From Brevundimonas sp. UBA5936 (GTDB lineage Bacteria > Pseudomonadota > Alphaproteobacteria > Caulobacterales > Caulobacteraceae): a stretch of 8,099 nt of DNA. The DNA is taken from NCBI GenBank assembly GCA_002430835.1, contig DJDA01000150.1, positions 1 to 8,099 of the forward strand, written 5' to 3'. The position numbers and the translations under genes were made by a program. Position 1 is the stretch's first letter. Each line of letters starts with the position of its first letter. Positions 1 to 4,387 of the stretch are shown piece after piece. The notes beneath the pieces are model-generated. The model saw only the letters and a program-made list of their open reading frames with translations, was not told the DNA's origin and made no database searches.

Positions 1-326
1 GGCTTTTCAGCCTTTCTGCTTTTTCCGAAACCGAAGCTTCGAAGGCCGCAGTAAACCGCCGGGAAAACCGAGAGGCTATCCCTCAACTCAATCCAGCGAT
101 TCGATTGAAGCGCGGAAACTAACCGATCCAACCAACCGAAGCAAGAAGCTTTTTCAAACCCTTGCCCCAATCAAAACCCCGAAAACACCGTCTCCGAAGC
201 CCGTCGGGCCAGCCCGTCTCCGAGCGAGGCGGCGATATACGTCCGCTCCTTGCGGGTGGCAATAGGCAAAAGCGGCTTTCCCGATCTATCCACAGAACGG
301 GCGCTTATGCACAGGACGGGGCCGCC
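1..326. other. Gene-free region, relatively AT-rich, at left edge
   Basis: No reading frame here has a plausible start, ribosome binding site and protein-like composition. Bases 1-180 are visibly less GC-rich than the rest of the window, with short A and T runs (for example around 145-156 and 172-186). Visible elements are a 10-bp palindrome CGAAGCTTCG at 32-41, one GANTC (CcrM-type) site at 98-102, a direct repeat CCGTCTCCGA at 188-197 and 214-223, and two DnaA-box-like nonamers at 286-313. It lies downstream of the minus-strand CBS gene, so it contains that gene's 3' untranslated region, but no clear terminator hairpin with a T-run is visible. Its role is unknown. Confidence 0.6.
286..313 (+). 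promoter_or_regulatory. Two DnaA-box-like nonamers in tandem
   Basis: CTATCCACA at 286-294 differs from the classical DnaA box TTATCCACA at one base. TTATGCACA at 305-313 fits TTATNCACA exactly. They have the same orientation and start 19 bp apart, just downstream of the CBS gene stop and beside an AT-richer stretch. DnaA binding is an inference from the motif alone. No origin-associated gene (dnaA, hemE, mnmG, parAB) is in the window, so these may be chance or isolated sites. Confidence 0.3.
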
Positions 327-755
327 CTACCCCGCCGCTATATAGGTGCGCAGGCTCTCAGCTTCCTGCGTGGCCTGGGCGATCTGGCATTTGACCACGT
401 CTCCGATGGAGACGACGCCGGCCAGCCGCTTGTCCAGCAAGACGGGCAGATGGCGGATTCGGCGGTCGGTCATGCGCGCCATCAGCGCCTCGACCGTTTC
501 GGCCGGATCGGCGAAGACCACTTCGCTCGTCATATAATGGGAGACGGGACGCTTCAGCGCCTCGGGGCCGTCGCGGGAGATGGCGCGGACGATGTCGCGT
601 TCGGACAGGACGCCGACCACGCTTGCGTCTTTGCATACGATCAGCGCTCCGACCTGACGGCGCTCCAGTTCGGCGCAGGCCTCACTCAGAGAGGCGTCCG
701 GCGCCAGGGTGAAGACGGCGTCTCCCTTGCCCTTGAGAATCTCGGCGACCAGCAT
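327..755 (-). CDS. Small tandem CBS-domain protein
   Basis: A 142-residue cytoplasmic protein made up almost entirely of two CBS domains (a Bateman module). CBS1 spans about residues 8-62 and ends in the typical VGVLSERDIVRAI segment. CBS2 spans about 72-125, with RRIRHLPVL followed by LAGVVSIGDVVK. Such modules bind adenosine-containing ligands (AMP, ATP, NAD(H), SAM) and regulate a partner, but no catalytic domain is attached here, so ligand and partner are unknown. The start at 755 is chosen because AAGGAGG at 764-770 sits 8 nt upstream and the CBS fold begins at once; an ATG at 812 would add 19 unlikely residues. It lies 72 bp downstream of the rhomboid gene on the same strand, so it may be co-transcribed. 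Stand-alone CBS proteins like this are common in alphaproteobacteria and are sometimes misnamed as IMP dehydrogenase. The family call is firm; the function is not. Confidence 0.9.
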   Translation of the reverse strand: MLVAEILKGKGDAVFTLAPDASLSEACAELERRQVGALIVCKDASVVGVLSERDIVRAISRDGPEALKRPVSHYMTSEVVFADPAETVEALMARMTDRRIRHLPVLLDKRLAGVVSIGDVVKCQIAQATQEAESLRTYIAAG

Positions 756-784
756 GGCGACTTCCTCCTTATGGGCAGGCCGTC

Positions 785-803
785 GTCCGCGGGCGTCGCG
801 GAC
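785..803 (-). other. Hairpin between rhomboid and CBS genes
   Basis: GTCCGCG (785-791) and CGCGGAC (797-803) form a perfect 7-bp inverted repeat with a 5-nt loop. It sits in the 72-bp gap between the rhomboid stop and the CBS start. No T-run follows on the minus strand, so it is not a convincing intrinsic terminator. It could be an mRNA processing or stability element separating the two cistrons, or a by-product of high GC content. Confidence 0.3.
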
Positions 804-827
804 CGGCCGCAAGGCGGACAGGTTCGC

Positions 828-1496
828 TCAGACGCCGCCGATAGGCAAATCACGGCGCGCGGCGAACCACCCGCCGATGGGGCCGATGGCGAGGATGCCG
901 AACAGGAAGCCGACGGCGTGCGCCTCCCAGGCGATGCGAGCGCCGTCCGCGCCGGGCGCTAGGCCGATCAGGCCCACAATGAGATTCACGGCCATCCACG
1001 CAGCGGACGCTTTCAGAACCATCGGATGGAACAGCGGCAGGACGCGCCCATGGCCGCCCATCAACCGGGTCGCTGCGCCGATCAGGCCGAAGACAGCCCC
1101 AGAAGCCCCGACCAGCGGCGCCATGCTGTTCGGATGCACCAGCCCATAGCCCAGCGCCGCCACGGCGCCCGCCGCTATATAGAAGAGAATAAAGACCAGC
1201 GGCCCCGGCCCGCGCTCCATCAGCCGCCCCACGGGCGCGCCGAAAGCCAGGGCGCCGACGGCGTTCATCGTCACATGGGCCCAGCCGCCGTGCAGCAGCA
1301 TGGAGGTGAACAGGCCCGTCCACTGTCCGCGCCACAGCTCCGCCGGGACGAAGGCCATGGAGAGTCCCTGATCGGGAAGCCGCTCCTGCAGATAGAAGAG
1401 CACCGGCATGGATGCTGCGATCAGCAGAGGCAGGAAGGGCGCGTTGAAGATCTTTTCGCGCGGCGGCCGCGGCGAACGGGCGTCAGATTGGGACAT
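828..1496 (-). CDS. Rhomboid family intramembrane serine protease
   Basis: A 222-residue polytopic membrane protein. Rhomboids cut transmembrane substrates inside the bilayer using a Ser/His dyad. The key pieces are present: HGGWAHVTMNAVGALAFG (residues 69-86) carries the conserved His/Asn of the second helix; GASGAVFGLIG (130-140) holds the nucleophile Ser132; AHAVGFLFG (192-200) supplies the catalytic His193. Hydrophobic segments near 20-36, 63-86, 98-120, 126-143, 160-181 and 190-209 fit the basic six-helix bacterial core, with a short cytoplasmic N-terminus rich in Arg/Pro. The ATG at 1496 has AAGGG at 1500-1504, a rather short 3-nt spacing. It is transcribed divergently from hfaA across a 119-bp gap and precedes the CBS gene on the same strand. 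The substrate is unknown, and proximity to the holdfast operon does not prove a functional link. Confidence 0.93.
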   Translation of the reverse strand: MSQSDARSPRPPREKIFNAPFLPLLIAASMPVLFYLQERLPDQGLSMAFVPAELWRGQWTGLFTSMLLHGGWAHVTMNAVGALAFGAPVGRLMERGPGPLVFILFYIAAGAVAALGYGLVHPNSMAPLVGASGAVFGLIGAATRLMGGHGRVLPLFHPMVLKASAAWMAVNLIVGLIGLAPGADGARIAWEAHAVGFLFGILAIGPIGGWFAARRDLPIGGV

Positions 1497-1567
1497 TCGC
1501 CCTTGATGGGGCCAGTCGCATCCGATCTCAAGACGCCGTTTTGCGCCAATACGACACTGAAACCGTA

Positions 1568-1582
1568 TGGCACGGTCATTGC
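1568..1582 (+). promoter_or_regulatory. Sigma-54 (-24/-12) promoter of the hfa operon
   Basis: TGGCACG at 1568-1574, four bases, then TTGC at 1579-1582 reproduces the core RpoN consensus TGGCACG-N4-TTGC with exact spacing. Only the less conserved flanks differ (A before TGG, G after TTGC). Counting from the GC at -12 puts transcription start near 1594, about 22 nt before the hfaA ATG at 1616 and just upstream of GGGAG at 1605-1609. This geometry supports both the promoter and the chosen hfaA start. RpoN needs a bound AAA+ activator; which one acts here is not visible. A dyad TGCTG-N4-CAGCA at 1413-1426, about 175 bp upstream of the predicted start, is one weak enhancer candidate. Confidence 0.85.
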
Positions 1583-1615
1583 GTGAGCCGTTCCAGAAGT
1601 TCTCGGGAGCGCCTT

Positions 1616-2056
1616 ATGCCGTCTCATAGCCTGACACTCATGACCGTAGCGGCCGCCGCCGTGCTGGCGGTCCTGCCCGCCGGTTCGGCCGCCGCGCAGT
1701 CGACCGGCTCGGCCGGAGCGGGCCAGTTCCAGGCCGGCTACGGCGCCTCGCGCTACACCACCGCCCAGGCCAGCCGCGGCACGACCCGCGACGCCAACGG
1801 CAACCGCCTGGTTGTCGACGGCATCATTCAGAAGAACGGCAGCGCCTACTCGCGCAGCGGCAGCAGCTCTTCGTCCAGCCACTTCAGCGGCGGCGTCGGA
1901 TCGGGCGGCGGAACCAACATCGGCGGCTCTACCGCCATCGGCAACAACCTGAATGTGGTCGTCCAGGGCAACCGCAACACGGTCGTCGTCAACTCCAACC
2001 AGACCAACAACGGCAACATCAACGCCGGCACCACCCTGAACGGGCCCCGTCCATGA
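1616..2056 (+). CDS. hfaA: Holdfast anchor protein HfaA
   Basis: A 146-residue exported protein, first gene of the holdfast-anchor operon. In Caulobacter, HfaA acts with HfaB and HfaD at the stalked pole to bind the holdfast polysaccharide to the cell surface. The sequence shows a signal peptide (residues 1-28, cleavage probably around GSAAAQ), a conserved middle (about 36-78, with RDANGNRLVVDGIIQ), a Ser/Gly-rich linker (80-105) and a tail rich in Asn, Val, Gln and Gly (106-142). The tail resembles curlin repeats and matches the repeat unit of HfaD. The ATG at 1616 is preceded by GGGAG at 1605-1609; a longer frame opening with TTG at 1541 would begin upstream of the predicted transcription start and is rejected. 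The stop overlaps the hfaB start as ATGA, implying translational coupling. Identity rests on the operon of three matching proteins and is strong. Confidence 0.9.
   Translation: MPSHSLTLMTVAAAAVLAVLPAGSAAAQSTGSAGAGQFQAGYGASRYTTAQASRGTTRDANGNRLVVDGIIQKNGSAYSRSGSSSSSSHFSGGVGSGGGTNIGGSTAIGNNLNVVVQGNRNTVVVNSNQTNNGNINAGTTLNGPRP
1934..2029 (+). repeat. HfaD-like / curlin-like module in HfaA tail
   Basis: This codes for HfaA residues 107-138. It begins AIGN and ends NQTNNGNINAG, with a Val-rich stretch containing VVVQGNRNTVVV between. The pattern A-x-G-N, about 22 residues, then Q-x-N-x-G-x-[VI]-x-A is that of the HfaD repeats (for example HfaD residues 353-384). The alternation of hydrophobic residues with Asn/Gln suggests a beta-strand, amyloid- or solenoid-like structure. 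Homology to HfaD is inferred by eye. Confidence 0.6.
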
Positions 2057-3072
2057 ACATCACCGCCATCCGTCGCTCGCCCGTGCGCGCCTTCGGCTGC
2101 GTCGCCGCCGCCGCTGCTCTGCTGAGCGGCTGCGCCACCTCGGCCGGTCCCTCGGGCCAGTACGCCAAGCCGATCGGCAATGCGCCGGTTACGTCGAACC
2201 CGACGCCCTATTCGACCGCGCTGTATTGCCTGGCCGACTATGCGCGCCGCTACAACCTTCCCTCGCCGCGCATGGCTGTGGGCCGGATCAGCGACTACAC
2301 CGGCTCCATCTCTTCGGACGGCGGTCGCCAGATCACCCAGGGCGCGTCCCTGATGGCCAACACCGCCCTGGCGAAGGCCGGCGCCCGCATCGTCGAGCGC
2401 TACGACACCTCGGTGTCCGAGCTGGAGCTGCGCTACGCCAACAACAAGCTGATCGGCGACGACCAGCCGAACGGCGCGCCCCAGGACGCCGCCTTCCGCC
2501 GCATCCTGGCCGGTCAGGTGCCGGGCTCCGACTTCTATGTGGTCGGCGGCATCACCGAGGTGAACTACAACATCCGCTCGGGCGGCTTCGACATCGCCGG
2601 CGGTGAAGTGGGCGAGAACGGCGGCTCAGGCCTGCTGACCGGCAAGGTGTTCGTGATGAACGTCGCGATCGACCTGCGCCTGGTGCAGACCACCACCCTC
2701 GAGGTCGTGGACGTCGTCTCCTATCAGAAGCAGATCGTCGGCCGTGAAGTGTCGGCGGGCGTCTTCGACTTCCTGAACGGCAACGTCTTCGACATCTCGG
2801 CCGGCACCAGCGGCCTGGAGCCGGTCCAGTTGGCGGTCCGCGCCCTGGTCGAACGCGCCACGGTCGAGTTCATGGCCAACCTCTACGGCGCCCCCGGCCC
2901 GGAAATCTGCCTCAACCCCGCCAATGACCCGCTGGGCGACAGCCCGGTCGGCGCCACCGGCGGCTACTATCCTGCTTACGCAAATACGGACACGAACAAT
3001 GGCCAAACTCGCGCCGACCCGTCTCGCTGGCACGATCGCCGCGACAGCGCTGTGCGTAGCGGCGGCCGCTGA
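2053..3072 (+). CDS. hfaB: Holdfast anchor lipoprotein HfaB (CsgG-like)
   Basis: A 339-residue outer-membrane lipoprotein related to CsgG, the curli secretion pore. In Caulobacter, HfaB is needed for HfaA and HfaD to be stable and reach the surface, so it is their probable exporter. The signal sequence ends in the lipobox LSGC, giving lipidated Cys27. The CsgG-like domain runs from about 57 to 280: MAVGRISDYTG (74-84) matches the first strand; QITQGASLMANTALAKAG (93-110) the following helix; FYVVGGITEVNYNIRSGG (161-178) the characteristic V-x-G-x-I...SGG segment; then an amphipathic strand pair to about 228 and a C-terminal helix (256-278). Cys59 and Cys286 flank the domain and could pair. 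Its ATG overlaps the hfaA stop and no strong Shine-Dalgarno is seen, so translation is probably coupled. The last 25 residues, rich in Arg/Ser, overlap the hfaD start by 74 bp. Confidence 0.92.
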   Translation: MNITAIRRSPVRAFGCVAAAAALLSGCATSAGPSGQYAKPIGNAPVTSNPTPYSTALYCLADYARRYNLPSPRMAVGRISDYTGSISSDGGRQITQGASLMANTALAKAGARIVERYDTSVSELELRYANNKLIGDDQPNGAPQDAAFRRILAGQVPGSDFYVVGGITEVNYNIRSGGFDIAGGEVGENGGSGLLTGKVFVMNVAIDLRLVQTTTLEVVDVVSYQKQIVGREVSAGVFDFLNGNVFDISAGTSGLEPVQLAVRALVERATVEFMANLYGAPGPEICLNPANDPLGDSPVGATGGYYPAYANTDTNNGQTRADPSRWHDRRDSAVRSGGR

Positions 3073-4249
3073 GGCTTCCGCCCAGGATCGTGGTCTGGTC
3101 CTGAATGAACAGCTCAACCTGGGCGACGTCATCAGCGGCCAACGCCTGAACGTCGTCAACGTCAGCGACAACGTCGCCGTGTCGAACGCCGCCATGGGCA
3201 ACGCCCTGTCCGGCGGCGCCGACGGCCGCGCCGCCGACATCCGCTCGACCCAGGACATGCAGGGCGCCGCCGTGGCGGACACCTCCCTGACCCTGCGCGG
3301 CGAGACGGGTTATGTGAACAGCGTGACCCAGGCGCGCGGCAACTATCTGGCCGGGACCGCGGTCAACACGGGCATCGACGTCGACGCCGGTCAGAACCTG
3401 AACGGCAACGTCACGGCGCGCAGCCAGATCGTGGAGACCGGCGCTCGCCTGAACTATGGCGGCCACGTCTCGGCCGACGCCATCGGCAACACCGTCGCCC
3501 TGGGCGCCAGCGGAACGGGCGAGCAGCGCGGCGCCATCACGGGCCGCACCGATCAGAACTCGACCGGCGAAATCTACGCCGAGAACGAGGCCCGCTTCAC
3601 CTACGCCCCGGCGCCGGCCGTCTTCAGCAGCCAGGCATCGGCCAACGCCGTACAGGCGACCTCGACGCCAAACTCGCACCAGAACCTGGCGGTCAGCCAG
3701 AACGCCTCGGGCGCAGGCGTCACCGCCTGGACGGGCGTGTGGGCGGGCAACGCCTGGGACATCGCCGCGCGCAGCCGCGCCGCCTCCAACCAGGCCGCCT
3801 TCTATAATCAGGGCGGTTCGCTGGTCGTGGATGTGGATCAGCAGAACGCGGCGGAGGTGCTGTCGCGCACCGAACTCAGCTCCTATGACTTCGGCGCCGC
3901 CCATTCGACGGCCGAGGCCGTGGGCAATGAAGTCCATGCTGGCAACAACGACATCTATGTCAGCATCGACAACACCCAGATGAACACCGGCGGCGTCACC
4001 GCCAGCGCCGGCTTCACGGGTCAGAACGGCTATGACGCCTATGTCGGGGCCAATGCGGCGGGCAACGCCGTCACCGGCTTCGCCTGCTCGACCTGCGGCG
4101 GCGACCTGAACGTCCGCAACAGCCAAACCAACATGGGCGACGTGCGGGCGACGGCGACGACCAACGTCAACGGCTGGGGCCGCAACGTCGTCGCGGGCGC
4201 CAACGCCGTCGGCAACACGGCGAGCTTCTACGTCACCCGCCCGAATTAA
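2999..4249 (+). CDS. hfaD: Holdfast anchor protein HfaD
   Basis: A 416-residue exported protein, last gene of the operon. In Caulobacter, HfaD is an outer-membrane-associated surface protein of the stalk tip that, with HfaA, holds the adhesive holdfast. Residues 1-28 form a signal peptide (cleavage probably after AEASA). The rest is low in charge and rich in Asn, Gly, Ala, Thr and Gln, and reads as about eight copies of a ~48-residue unit. A CxxC pair (Cys363, Cys366, in FACSTC) is the only cysteine pair in the mature protein and may form a disulfide. The start at 2999 is chosen because the signal peptide begins there; an in-frame ATG at 2924 would prepend 25 residues with no role. Only a weak ACGGA (2986-2990) precedes it, so expression probably depends on ribosomes translating hfaB across the 74-bp overlap. 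The gene ends in TAA at 4247-4249, followed by a hairpin. Confidence 0.88.
   Translation: MAKLAPTRLAGTIAATALCVAAAAEASAQDRGLVLNEQLNLGDVISGQRLNVVNVSDNVAVSNAAMGNALSGGADGRAADIRSTQDMQGAAVADTSLTLRGETGYVNSVTQARGNYLAGTAVNTGIDVDAGQNLNGNVTARSQIVETGARLNYGGHVSADAIGNTVALGASGTGEQRGAITGRTDQNSTGEIYAENEARFTYAPAPAVFSSQASANAVQATSTPNSHQNLAVSQNASGAGVTAWTGVWAGNAWDIAARSRAASNQAAFYNQGGSLVVDVDQQNAAEVLSRTELSSYDFGAAHSTAEAVGNEVHAGNNDIYVSIDNTQMNTGGVTASAGFTGQNGYDAYVGANAAGNAVTGFACSTCGGDLNVRNSQTNMGDVRATATTNVNGWGRNVVAGANAVGNTASFYVTRPN
3104..4216 (+). repeat. Eight ~48-residue repeats in HfaD
   Basis: Within HfaD a motif A-x-[GAS]-N recurs at residues 65, 112, 161, 213, 261, 307, 353 and 403, with spacings of 47, 49, 52, 48, 46, 46 and 50. 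Ahead of each lies a Q-centred half such as EQLNLGDV (37-44), GQNLNGNV (131-138), DQNSTGEI (185-192), NTQMNTGGV (325-333) or SQTNMGDV (375-382). The repeats are diverged and are seen only at protein level. Such regular spacing suggests a beta-solenoid or curlin-like stack. Confidence 0.65.
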
Positions 4250-4259
4250 CTTTCGGTAA

Positions 4260-4274
4260 CTTGAGGTAGTCAAG
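4260..4274. other. Small dyad after hfaD
   Basis: CTTGA (4260-4264) and TCAAG (4270-4274) form a 5-bp inverted repeat around GGTAG, 11 bp after the hfaD stop. It could be a minor stem in the hfaD 3' end or an operator-like dyad for the downstream peptidase gene. It is short enough to arise by chance. Confidence 0.25.
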
Positions 4275-4291
4275 CTCGTTTGTCACCGTGA

Positions 4292-4324
4292 ACAGGCGCG
4301 GAGCTGAAGAAGCTTCGCGCCTGT
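4292..4324 (+). terminator. Hairpin terminator of the hfa operon
   Basis: Bases 4292-4305 pair with 4311-4324 in a 14-bp stem (nine perfect GC-rich pairs, one G-T, four more perfect pairs) with the loop GAAGA. It begins 43 bp after the hfaD stop. The 3' flank is CTTACG rather than a clear T-run, so termination may be partial or the hairpin may protect the 3' end of the hfa message. It separates hfaD from the peptidase gene. Confidence 0.65.
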
Positions 4325-4387
4325 CTTACGTGCAGGGCCGCAATCAGTCCCGGGGGCCGCCCGCTCGCACGTCGCGGAGACTACCGA

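Noticed and set aside
2..268. Plus-strand frame open from the left edge to a TAG near 266-268
   Set aside because: The translation is basic, Pro/Ser/Arg-rich and without a motif, and the base composition is unlike the genes nearby; it could only be a gene end if the sequence to the left supports it.
756..812. Longer CBS protein beginning at an ATG at 812
   Set aside because: The extension is Arg-rich and not CBS-like, and the AAGGAGG at 764-770 lies inside it, correctly spaced for the ATG at 755.
162..1586. Long plus-strand open frames across the CBS and rhomboid genes
   Set aside because: They are antisense shadows of GC-rich coding sequence with Arg/Ala/Gly-rich translations and no recognisable domain.
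1541..1615. Longer HfaA beginning at a TTG at 1541
   Set aside because: It would begin upstream of the sigma-54 promoter's predicted start site, and the signal peptide and ribosome binding site both fit the ATG at 1616.
1497..1615. CtrA binding site (TTAA-N7-TTAA) upstream of hfaA
   Set aside because: No TTAA half-sites occur in the intergenic region.
2924..2998. Longer HfaD beginning at an ATG at 2924
   Set aside because: It adds 25 residues ahead of a clear signal peptide and lies fully inside hfaB; the ATG at 2999 gives a standard exported N-terminus.
3050..3060. Cys19 of HfaD as a lipoprotein cysteine
   Set aside because: The preceding residues TAL do not fit a lipobox (Gly, Ala or Ser is expected just before Cys), and a normal signal peptidase site follows at AEASA.
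2912..4273. A 453-codon minus-strand frame opposite hfaD
   Set aside because: Its long open length results from the third-position GC bias of hfaD; the translation is Val/Ala/Gly/Arg-rich without motifs, while hfaD has a signal peptide, repeats and operon context.
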